This document shows positions 57,039-64,000 of a DNA stretch of 64,000 nucleotides, piece after piece. A program made the translations under genes and the position numbers. Position 1 is the stretch's first letter. Every line of letters starts with the position of its first letter. The notes beneath the pieces were generated by a model, which was not told the DNA's origin, did no database searches, and saw nothing but the letters and a program-made list of their open reading frames with translations. This DNA is from Wolbachia endosymbiont (group B) of Eucosma cana (GTDB lineage Bacteria; Pseudomonadota; Alphaproteobacteria; Rickettsiales; Anaplasmataceae), in contig NZ_OX366334.1 in NCBI RefSeq assembly GCF_947250645.1, forward strand, positions 620,001 to 684,000, in the 5' to 3' direction.

Positions 57039-58280
57039 ATGGGCACAACTAAGATTAGTGAATTTCTATTCAATATAAAAGGTAAAGTGGCAAAACAACA
57101 TGCTGAACCAATAATTGAAAAAAATCTCTATACTATTTTAGGATTCAAAGATGTAGAAGATTTCGAACATAAGACAAGTAAGTCCGTTAACAAAAAAATT
57201 TGGCAGCTATTTATTGATTGCTTTACAAAGGAAATAGATTATGTAGCAACTAAGCAAGTTGTAAAAAACGTTGTTTGTAATATTGCCAAAAGTGCCCAAG
57301 GGAATGCTTTTACTGAAGCTGAAAGCTTAATCTTAAACGAAAAACAAGATAATAAAAAGAGAGAAAGAGCGATTAAAAAAGCTACTAGTATTTTAAAAAA
57401 AATCAATCCAGAAAAAGCCTTCAATGAACTTTCAGTAATAAAAAAACAAGCCGAAGATTTTTTACAAACCGATTTTTATAAGGCGCAGAGCAAACCACTG
57501 CCAGGATTTGCTACATCTGGTGCGCAGCTTTTTGCGGAAACTTTGAAATATATAGAAACACTAGAAAAATTATCAGAAGTTAAAAAGGAAGATTTAACTA
57601 AGAGTTTCCTATTAAATTATATTAGTTCACTGAACAAAAAGTATCCTAAATCACAAGGTAAAAGGGAAGATGCTATACGAATACTATCAAGCGATGAGTT
57701 GAAGAATTTTTATGATAAAGGTGTAAAAGAAGGAATATTACAACCGCTGGCATCCTATAAAGAATGCAGAAATCTGTATGATAAAATGAGCCAAACAAAG
57801 AATGAATGTATAATCAAAAAAGAAGAGCAGGAGAAAGCAAGTAAGTCAATAACCAGTATAATTAGTGACATAAAAAAATGTAGAGAAGCAGTCCTTAGTT
57901 GCAAAAATTTTCAGAGCTCCTACATAAAGGAAAAAGCAGAACACCCATTTAGAGGCACCTCATGTCAAAAAATGATTGATATATATCAAGAGAGAATTGT
58001 TGGATATCAGGAAAAAATTTGTCAAAACCTAAACCAAATAAGCGCAATATTAAAAGATACGCCGCAAGATGTGGAAGAATTCGAAGAAATAATCAATTGC
58101 GCACATGAAGCAGAGCAGTATGATAAAATTTTTGATTCGGCTTTAATTTGTTTACCGAACATACAGAATAAGCTAGATATTCAACCAGAAAATCCCCTAA
58201 CAGAACTCAGAGCTTCACAAATTAACTTTGAAATTGAGCTAACTAGGCTCTGTGAACAAAATATTAGAGTAAGCATGTGA
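57039..58280 (+). CDS. Unknown helical protein
   Basis: The 413-aa protein is almost entirely helical and charged, with several Cys residues in the second half (KKCREAVLSCKNFQ; RGTSCQKM; LICLPN). It contains no signal peptide, membrane segment or motif I recognise. GTGAGG lies a few bases before the ATG. It is an intact-looking single gene following the prophage-like debris. Candidates include a Wolbachia-specific effector; nothing here shows secretion. Confidence 0.55.
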   Translation: MGTTKISEFLFNIKGKVAKQHAEPIIEKNLYTILGFKDVEDFEHKTSKSVNKKIWQLFIDCFTKEIDYVATKQVVKNVVCNIAKSAQGNAFTEAESLILNEKQDNKKRERAIKKATSILKKINPEKAFNELSVIKKQAEDFLQTDFYKAQSKPLPGFATSGAQLFAETLKYIETLEKLSEVKKEDLTKSFLLNYISSLNKKYPKSQGKREDAIRILSSDELKNFYDKGVKEGILQPLASYKECRNLYDKMSQTKNECIIKKEEQEKASKSITSIISDIKKCREAVLSCKNFQSSYIKEKAEHPFRGTSCQKMIDIYQERIVGYQEKICQNLNQISAILKDTPQDVEEFEEIINCAHEAEQYDKIFDSALICLPNIQNKLDIQPENPLTELRASQINFEIELTRLCEQNIRVSM

Positions 58281-58347
58281 GTGCTTCAACAAAATTCAAA
58301 AAACCAACAAAGACCTCATAAGTCTTATCAAAACAGGAGATTTCTAA

Positions 58348-58386
58348 TAGTGGCAAATACCATGTATTTCTTTCAATTTGCCACTA
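58348..58386. terminator. Hairpin after the 57039 gene
   Basis: The perfect 11-bp inverted repeat TAGTGGCAAAT / ATTTGCCACTA encloses 17 bases, 68 bases after the stop. No U-tract follows, so intrinsic termination is uncertain. Confidence 0.4.
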
Positions 58387-58494
58387 CCTAAATCACACAT
58401 TGTCTTCCAGAAGGAAAATTTTTGTTCCACTGGCAACCACCTCATGTATAGCTTTACTTCCATAATAAGAAAAATGGCAAAAGTAATTTTAGAT

Positions 58495-59175
58495 CTACTC
58501 TAATAAAAGCCTATTTTCCTTGAAACTAAAATAGCTACTAAACGTGATAATAATATGATCTATTAATTCTATTCCTATGCTTTTGCAAGCTTCTGCAAGC
58601 TGTCTGGTGAGAAACATATCGCTACTTGAAGGTTGTATATCTCCACTTGGGTGATTGTGGGATATTACAATCGATGTTGAGCCAATCAAAAGAGCGCGTC
58701 TTATGATCTCTCTAACGTAAATAGGAGTTTGATCTACTGTACCAAAGTTCTGCAGATCTTCCGCTATTAGACGATATCTTTTATTCATATAGATAACGCG
58801 AAAATTTTCTTTATTAAGGCTTCCTATACTTGCTTTTAAATAATCAAGCAATTTTTTCCAATTATTGATTATAGGTAAGTCCTTTATTTCTTCTCGTGCA
58901 GAACGAACAAAAGCCTGTTTCACACAAAAGATAGCAGATATGGCTGCATTATTAACTCCTTCAATATTTTGCAGTGCTTCTAAATCGGCATTAAAAACTT
59001 TATTTAAACTGCCCAAATTTTCTATCAAACTCTTTGCTACTGGCTTTACATCGATTCTACTATATGCTGAATATAAAATGTGTTCTAAAATCTCATAATC
59101 AAGCAATGATTGTCCGTTATCTAAAATAATTCTCTCTCTTAGGCGCTTTCTATGACCTTTTTTGTAATCTTTCAT
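58495..59175 (-). CDS. radC: RadC-family JAMM protein, copy 2
   Basis: The 226 aa have an N-terminal HhH (LQNIEGVNNAAISAI, about residues 63-77) and the JAMM motif ISHNHPSGDIQPSSSD (about 173-188) with intact ligands. It is clearly diverged from copy 1 at 49173 (for example SSSDMFLTRQL in place of SEEDQEVTKSL), so this is not a recent duplication. It may be the chromosomal core RadC, with copy 1 being phage-borne; this is an inference from context. Confidence 0.88.
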   Translation of the reverse strand: MKDYKKGHRKRLRERIILDNGQSLLDYEILEHILYSAYSRIDVKPVAKSLIENLGSLNKVFNADLEALQNIEGVNNAAISAIFCVKQAFVRSAREEIKDLPIINNWKKLLDYLKASIGSLNKENFRVIYMNKRYRLIAEDLQNFGTVDQTPIYVREIIRRALLIGSTSIVISHNHPSGDIQPSSSDMFLTRQLAEACKSIGIELIDHIIITFSSYFSFKENRLLLE

Positions 59176-59837
59176 TATTCATGAATTGCTTATCTCTTAT
59201 AATAAGAAATTGAATTTTTAAGTAAAATATTTAATAAAACACATGAAGCATAATTGTAAATTTTTGAAGACAGCAAATGGTGTCATGAAAGTAGCTGACA
59301 CTGTCCTCCATCCAAGAGGGTGTCATTCCAGTGCTTGACACTGGAATCTAGCCTTTCTGAAATCTCACCGAAAATGTTGCAACCACTTTCTATGCTAGTT
59401 TGCTTGCTCATAAGCTAAACTTTCCTGGATTCCAGTGTCAAGCACTGGAATGACACCTCAAATATTAATAAATTTACCAAGCGAAAAAAAAGGCAAAAAA
59501 ATCCCCGTGTAACGAGTTTTGACCCTATAATAATGTAAATTGGCGCTGTAATAATGTGCTAACGCTTAAAATAAGCGCGTTTTGGCTGAATGTAGAAAAA
59601 ATAAAAAAGACATGCAGCCGCTATAATTTTTATGTAATTTGCCAATAAATATCTGAGTTTTTTACTGAATTTTTGTTGTTGAACCCGCGCGGATCGAAAA
59701 CAAGGATAAATACTCTTATTGTCATAATAAGGGGGCTGGCGCAGTTTGTCAAGGAAGTTTTATGCAAGAGATCTATTGAAATGCTCGTGCAAAATCATAC
59801 TATTAATTTAGCACATTATAAATTTAAAATTATAAAT
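59176..59837. other. Intergenic region with palindromic elements
   Basis: The region contains a composite palindromic element (59319-59458). A second hairpin-like word, CGCTTAAAATAAGCG, is near 59563. CCCGTGTAACG near 59505 recalls the IS630 end and may be a relic. An ORF reading in from 59673 into the dac gene has no conserved residues and is not used. Confidence 0.5.
59319..59458. repeat. Composite palindromic element with 30-bp inverted arms
   Basis: The two units ATTCCAGTG/CACTGGAAT (59325-59347 and 59429-59451) are inverted relative to each other, so the outer 30 bases pair perfectly. Each arm is itself a hairpin. The inner 80 bases are not repeated elsewhere in the window. Confidence 0.75.
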
Positions 59838-60944
59838 ATGTTAAGCAAATTAGTAACTTTGCTATTAATTTTTATACTCCCTTTTAATTCGTACTCATAT
59901 CAGTTTAGAACTAAAGCAAAGCAAGCAGTTGTTTTAGATTTAGCTTCAGACTCTTTCATTTTTGACCATAATTCCAGTGAAAAAATGGCCCCATCTTCAA
60001 TGAGCAAGTTAATGACTTTATATGTGGCCTTCGATTATCTAAAAGCTGGAATAATAAAAATGGAAGATAAATTTCGAGTAAGTAGAAAAGCATGGGAAAG
60101 GAAAGGCTCTTCTATGTTTTTGAAAGAAGGTCAATTTGTTACTGTAAAAGAACTGCTTGAAGGAATTACAATTGCCTCAGGTAATGATGCATGCATAGTG
60201 CTAGCCGAGGGTATCGCAGGATCAGAAGAGAATTTTGTTGCTGAAATGAATGAAGTTGCACAAGATTTGAATCTTAATGATAGTCATTTTGTTAACTCAA
60301 GTGGATGGCCAGATGAAAACCATTTTATGAGCGCAAAAGACTTGGTAACACTGGCAAAAAGAATTTTCACCGATTTTCCTGAATACTATGATCTATTCTC
60401 TGAACAATATTTGACATATAACGATATTGTACAAAAAAATAAAAATCTTTTACTTTTCCATGATATTGGAGTTGATGGTCTAAAGACAGGTCATACGAGT
60501 GCTGGTGGTTATGGAATTATAGTATCTGCAAAACGGAACGATAGGAGAATTTTTGCTGTTGTGAATGGTTTGGACACCGAGAAAGAGCGAATAGAGGAAG
60601 CAAAAAGACTAATACAATATTCCTTAAATCATTTTAATACCAAGAAAATATTTGCTAAGGATAGCGTAGTTGAAGAAATAAATATTGTTTATGGAAAAGA
60701 TAAAAAAGTGCCCGTTACAGTTGCAAACGATGTTACCATAACTTATAACCGCAGATTACATGATAAAATTAAAGTGCGTATTGAGTATAAAGATATGGTA
60801 CCCGCACCAATTAAAAAAGGTCAAGAAGTGGGCAAAATTTTTGTAGAAATACCTGGTACTGAGCAAAAAACTATACCTGTTTATGCAGCAAATGATGTGC
60901 AGGAATTGAGCTATATAAAAAAAATTTTTAGAAAGTTGTTTTAA
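59838..60944 (+). CDS. D-alanyl-D-alanine carboxypeptidase (DacA/DacF type)
   Basis: This low-molecular-weight penicillin-binding protein trims the terminal D-Ala of lipid II or peptidoglycan precursors. The ATG at 59838 gives 368 aa and begins with a signal peptide (KLVTLLLIFILPFNSYS). The catalytic motifs are SMSK (SxxK, near residue 60), SGN (IASGNDAC) and KTG (DGLKTGHTSAGGYG). A C-terminal beta domain follows. The longer ORF start at 59673 adds 55 residues without conservation. Wolbachia retains a minimal lipid II pathway, which this enzyme would serve. It is convergent with rmuC (32-bp gap). Confidence 0.92.
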   Translation: MLSKLVTLLLIFILPFNSYSYQFRTKAKQAVVLDLASDSFIFDHNSSEKMAPSSMSKLMTLYVAFDYLKAGIIKMEDKFRVSRKAWERKGSSMFLKEGQFVTVKELLEGITIASGNDACIVLAEGIAGSEENFVAEMNEVAQDLNLNDSHFVNSSGWPDENHFMSAKDLVTLAKRIFTDFPEYYDLFSEQYLTYNDIVQKNKNLLLFHDIGVDGLKTGHTSAGGYGIIVSAKRNDRRIFAVVNGLDTEKERIEEAKRLIQYSLNHFNTKKIFAKDSVVEEINIVYGKDKKVPVTVANDVTITYNRRLHDKIKVRIEYKDMVPAPIKKGQEVGKIFVEIPGTEQKTIPVYAANDVQELSYIKKIFRKLF

Positions 60945-60976
60945 TCAGCAAATGTAAGTTAAGGAGACCTGAAATA

Positions 60977-62317
60977 CTAATCTACTTTCAACCTCTCAGC
61001 ATGTAAACTGCGTGGTAAAGATTCCAACTCTTTTGCAGCAGTGAGTTCTTTATTTTTTGCATGTATACCAAGCTTATTGAATTCTCGGGCAGCAGGAAAC
61101 ACTCTTACCTCAAGCGAACCAGCAGTTTTATTGTAATGATCAACAGCACTTTTTAAGCTTCTGCGTAAATTATCAAAATTTTCGCCCATTGTGCAGATTC
61201 GCTCATATAAAATATGGCCTAGTTCACTTATTTTCTTTGCATTTTCAGCTATCATCTCTTGCTTCCATCCATAGGCTACTGCCCTAAGTAGCGCAATTAA
61301 AGTGATTGGTGTTGCAATAATTACTTTTTTTTCTATTCCAATTTCTATCAAAGCTGGTTCACATTCTAGTGCTGCGCTGAAAACCCCTTCTCCTGTTAAA
61401 AAAAGCACCACAAACTCTGGCGTATTTTCAAATTGGTTCCAATATTCCTTTCTGCCTAGATCATTTATATGTTTTTTTATTGCCAGAGAATGATTCTTCA
61501 ATTTTTCCTTTTGTATCTGTAAATCATTTTGCGACATAGCATCCATGTAAGAATCAAGTGGTACTTTAGCATCTATTATTATTTGCTTTCCTGATGGCAT
61601 TTTTACTATTAAATCAGGACGCAACAAATTGTCCTCGTTTTTATCAATCACTGAGGCTTGAGTAAAAAAATCGCAATATTCAATCATTCCCGCCATCTCT
61701 ATCACTCTTTTGAGCTGCATTTCACCCCACTTACCTCTAATGTGAGGTTTCCTCAAGGCGTTAGCAAGGCTAGAAGTTTGGTTCATTAATGCTCCAATTT
61801 GCTCCCTTAAACCTTCGTAGGCCCCTACCCTCTCTTTCTCTAGCTCACGTATTTCACTGTCGAATTTTTCTAATTTTTCTTTTATTGGAGTGATAACTTC
61901 GTTGATCGTTGCTTGCCTTTTTTTGAAGTCACTTTCTGTTTCTTTTAGCTTATTATCGATCACTTCTTTTGCTAAGTTCAGAAAATTATTATTGTTTACC
62001 TGAAGAGCATCAAGAGAAAGTGCTTTAAAAGTGTTCGTAAGCCTCTCCTCTGCTTTTGTTAGTAATTCTATTTCCTTTTTCTTTTCTTCACGCTCTTTCT
62101 GAAGAATTACTTGAAGTTCTGCGTTCCTCACTTTCAAATCAACTATTTCCTTATTTTTATCTACTAAAGCCTGTTTTGCCTCTTGAAGTTCATGTTCTAC
62201 TTTAAGTAAATTCTTCTCAAGATTCTCACTAAATTTTCTGTTCTTTCTTACAACAATATAGAGAAATAGTAGTAAAAAAAGGAAATTCAATACAAAAGCT
62301 ATAGAATTGAAAAGCAT
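60977..62317 (-). CDS. rmuC: DNA recombination protein RmuC
   Basis: The 446 aa comprise one N-terminal membrane segment ([18 protein letters not shown]), a long coiled coil (about residues 30-190) and the RmuC endonuclease-like fold with [40 protein letters not shown] and [19 protein letters not shown]. RmuC limits rearrangement at inverted repeats in E. coli, so its presence beside many IS repeats is notable but it is a common core gene. Complete. Confidence 0.95.
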   Translation of the reverse strand: MLFNSIAFVLNFLFLLLFLYIVVRKNRKFSENLEKNLLKVEHELQEAKQALVDKNKEIVDLKVRNAELQVILQKEREEKKKEIELLTKAEERLTNTFKALSLDALQVNNNNFLNLAKEVIDNKLKETESDFKKRQATINEVITPIKEKLEKFDSEIRELEKERVGAYEGLREQIGALMNQTSSLANALRKPHIRGKWGEMQLKRVIEMAGMIEYCDFFTQASVIDKNEDNLLRPDLIVKMPSGKQIIIDAKVPLDSYMDAMSQNDLQIQKEKLKNHSLAIKKHINDLGRKEYWNQFENTPEFVVLFLTGEGVFSAALECEPALIEIGIEKKVIIATPITLIALLRAVAYGWKQEMIAENAKKISELGHILYERICTMGENFDNLRRSLKSAVDHYNKTAGSLEVRVFPAAREFNKLGIHAKNKELTAAKELESLPRSLHAERLKVD

Positions 62318-62573
62318 CAGAACACAGAAAAAACCGCACTCACAATACTATCTAATTTTTTTATATATAAAAAAGAAAAAAAGAGCACCTGAAGAGATGC
62401 GCTTACTGAAGAGCTTGGTTTGCTAATTAATAACCGTTTTCTCCTACACTTGGATTAGTAACAGAATGTCTTTTTATTGAAAATCTTATGTAATAGTTAT
62501 TTTTATAATATCAAATATATTAACAACTCAATTTTACTCTCATTACTACAATACTTACATACCAGTTACTTCA

Positions 62574-63734
62574 CTAAAAACTTAGCTTCAATCCGGCCAA
62601 AAGCACATACCCGTAGTTGTTATCTTTTACTACAGGTTCCTGAGTACTAAATTTTACAATATCGAAGTAGTATGAAGTGCCAAGAGCTAATGGATATTCA
62701 AGACTGAAAGCCTGTGATGTGAATTCGTTTGTACCTTTACCTGCAATATACCTAACACTATTAAAATATGTTAAGCTCACTTTACGAGAATCAGAATGAT
62801 AAGCAACACCTGCATTTACATAATGCATATTATTTGTTTCAGGACTACGCTTCTCACCAGATTTACCGCCATTACCGTACGAAAAAATGCAATCAAGTTC
62901 AAAAAGTTTTAGCTTCAATCCAAAATTCCAGTGTAGTAATTGATTACGGCATTCATAATTTTGAGAAGTACCATCCGAGCAGTCAGTTAAATTTTCCCTT
63001 GCAAACTCACCAGCCAAGGCAGTAGTAAAACTTATATCATCTGATAGGCCATTTTCATACGAAAGACCAGCGGCTATTAGATTGTTATATTGTAAATTAT
63101 TTTTACCTGGAACATAACTAAATCCAAGTTGAAAGTTATAGATTTTAGGAGAGATATAGTTTAACGTTGGTTGTTTTAACTTTAGTTCTAGTCTATTATA
63201 GTCGCTATAAATATTAGGCTTGACCCAAAATACCTTACCCTTATCATACCCAGAACCATCATCTTTTTTTTTATTACCGCGCAAATTTGCATAATCTGTC
63301 CAATGACCATTTATTCCTCCAGCAGCTGTGTAAATTTTTGAAGTGTTAATTAACATACTCTGACTAACTAAACTTCCTTTACCATATTCAACTGATCCAA
63401 ACTCCTGGTTCTTTATGATAAAATAGCACTTCTCCATTTCTAATTTTTCTATGTCTAATGCTTTTAGGTTTGCAATAGCAGAAACTCCTGCCTTAACATT
63501 AAACCCCATTTGCGTATTGGGATAAACTTGCTGCAAATAAAGAAAGCGCAGGTCTGAATAACTTGAGGTCTTGTCTTTTGTAGAGCTAAAAGAATCTCTG
63601 TTGAAAGCGTAGCCAAATCTTAAATCTATTTTTCCATCTAGTTCTGCATAAAACATCTCCTTATCCAGAATTACCCTAGCATTGACACTCCCTACCACGA
63701 ATAATAATGAAAATAGTTTGATCAGTAACCTCAT
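62574..63734 (-). CDS. Outer-membrane porin-like protein
   Basis: The 386 aa begin with a signal peptide (LIKLFSLLFVVGSVNA, cleavage near residue 19). The mature part alternates short beta strands (KIDLRFGYAF; FQLGFSYVPG; VSLTYFNSVRYIAG) and ends in the outer-membrane C-terminal Phe (LLAGLKLSF). Several strand-turn units are visible, and two Cys pairs in the DCSDGTSQNYECRN region may form a loop disulfide. It resembles Gram-negative general porins. Its role is probably metabolite uptake or surface antigen. Confidence 0.8.
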   Translation of the reverse strand: MRLLIKLFSLLFVVGSVNARVILDKEMFYAELDGKIDLRFGYAFNRDSFSSTKDKTSSYSDLRFLYLQQVYPNTQMGFNVKAGVSAIANLKALDIEKLEMEKCYFIIKNQEFGSVEYGKGSLVSQSMLINTSKIYTAAGGINGHWTDYANLRGNKKKDDGSGYDKGKVFWVKPNIYSDYNRLELKLKQPTLNYISPKIYNFQLGFSYVPGKNNLQYNNLIAAGLSYENGLSDDISFTTALAGEFARENLTDCSDGTSQNYECRNQLLHWNFGLKLKLFELDCIFSYGNGGKSGEKRSPETNNMHYVNAGVAYHSDSRKVSLTYFNSVRYIAGKGTNEFTSQAFSLEYPLALGTSYYFDIVKFSTQEPVVKDNNYGYVLLAGLKLSF

Positions 63735-63803
63735 AGTTAAGCTTAAATTTTTAATATAAGCTTAATAGAAATAAAAAACAATTCTTATATTGTGTAGAAC
63801 TTA

Positions 63804-64000
63804 TACCAATTCTCATTGTTGTGGAGTCAAATAGGAAACAGAGCAGAGTTGTTTAATTGTAGAAGTAGCAAGAGAGGTAAGAAATTTGCATAAAGTGCTC
63901 TCAAGCAAAGCAATAGTACTGTATATTTTATTGCGCAAAATGTTCTGTTTTATATATAACCAAAGCCTCTCAACAGGATTAAGTTCAGGTGAATATGGAG
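63804..64000 (-). mobile_element. IS630-family insertion sequence, copy D, cut by window end
   Basis: TA and then CCAATTCTCATTG at 63804 begin a minus-oriented IS630 copy. The visible 195 bases match copy C (47922 onward) and include the transposase C-terminus. The element leaves the window at 64000. Confidence 0.92.
63813..64000 (-). CDS. IS630 transposase (copy D), partial
   Basis: This is the C-terminal 60 or so residues of the DDE half ([17 protein letters not shown] to the stop at 63813), as in copies A to C. The rest lies outside the window. Confidence 0.85.
   Translation of the reverse strand, partial: PYSPELNPVERLWLYIKQNILRNKIYSTIALLESTLCKFLTSLATSTIKQLCSVSYLTPQQ

Noticed and set aside
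59670..59720. G/C-rich stretch as a possible RNA gene
   Set aside because: No stable paired structure or known RNA motif could be supported by eye.
59673..59837. N-terminal extension of the carboxypeptidase ORF
   Set aside because: The 55 extra residues precede a normal signal peptide and have no conserved character. The ATG at 59838 is the better start.
1..64000. CRISPR array or rRNA operon
   Set aside because: No regularly spaced direct repeats and no rRNA signature sequences were found. Repeats present are IS copies and palindromic elements.

Overview
This window looks like a chromosome segment of Wolbachia (Anaplasmataceae, Rickettsiales). The evidence is the low G+C content, the repertoire of short reductive-genome housekeeping genes, the in-frame Wolbachia palindromic elements, the ankyrin-repeat genes, the phage-WO-type accessory genes (patatin, RadC, tandem-HTH regulators, large serine recombinase remnants) and a heavy insertion-sequence load. 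A supergroup cannot be assigned by eye, but gatB, a Wolbachia MLST locus, is complete here.

Layout. 0-13 kb is mostly core: the end of pdhA, gatB, a tight minus-strand run (BamB-like propeller, lpd, Xer recombinase), an oxidase-like membrane protein, a coiled-coil membrane protein, valS carrying a palindromic element inside its ORF, and a split coiled-coil gene pair. 13.7-24 kb is core genes (fabI, proS, acpS) embedded in IS wreckage: one IS630 copy, three IS481 fragments, a group II intron RT fragment, a solo IS3 end and two IS3 copies in inverted orientation. 24-33 kb is core again: a secretin lipoprotein, guaA, a TerC-family protein, malonyl-CoA decarboxylase, a GIR-Y domain protein and lepA. 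33.2-56.9 kb is a degraded WO-prophage-like island: ankyrin genes, a holin-like small protein, a patatin, a set of XRE regulators with two HTHs each, two serine-recombinase C-terminal remnants, RadC, Rpn-type nucleases, one IS256, two IS630 and two IS3 copies, and chimeric fragments (DUF2339, IS110, Ada/Ogt, ccmF). 57-64 kb holds an unknown helical protein, a second radC, a D-Ala-D-Ala carboxypeptidase, rmuC, an outer-membrane porin-like gene and the start of a fourth IS630 copy.

How it fits together. The core genes serve pyruvate oxidation (pdhA, lpd), translation (gatB, valS, proS, lepA), purine and lipid synthesis (guaA, fabI, acpS, mcd) and the envelope (bamB-like, secretin, dac, porin). 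The accessory island reads as repeated copies of one WO regulatory edge (regulator pair next to serine recombinase), broken up by IS insertion and recombination.

The two most unusual protein-level signals are these. First, a short C-terminal helical module is shared by the tandem-HTH regulators and the Rpn nucleases. Second, a putative beta domain, here called GIR-Y, appears to be shared by two coiled-coil proteins and two ankyrin-type proteins. No rRNA, tRNA, CRISPR array or cif (cytoplasmic incompatibility) gene was recognised.
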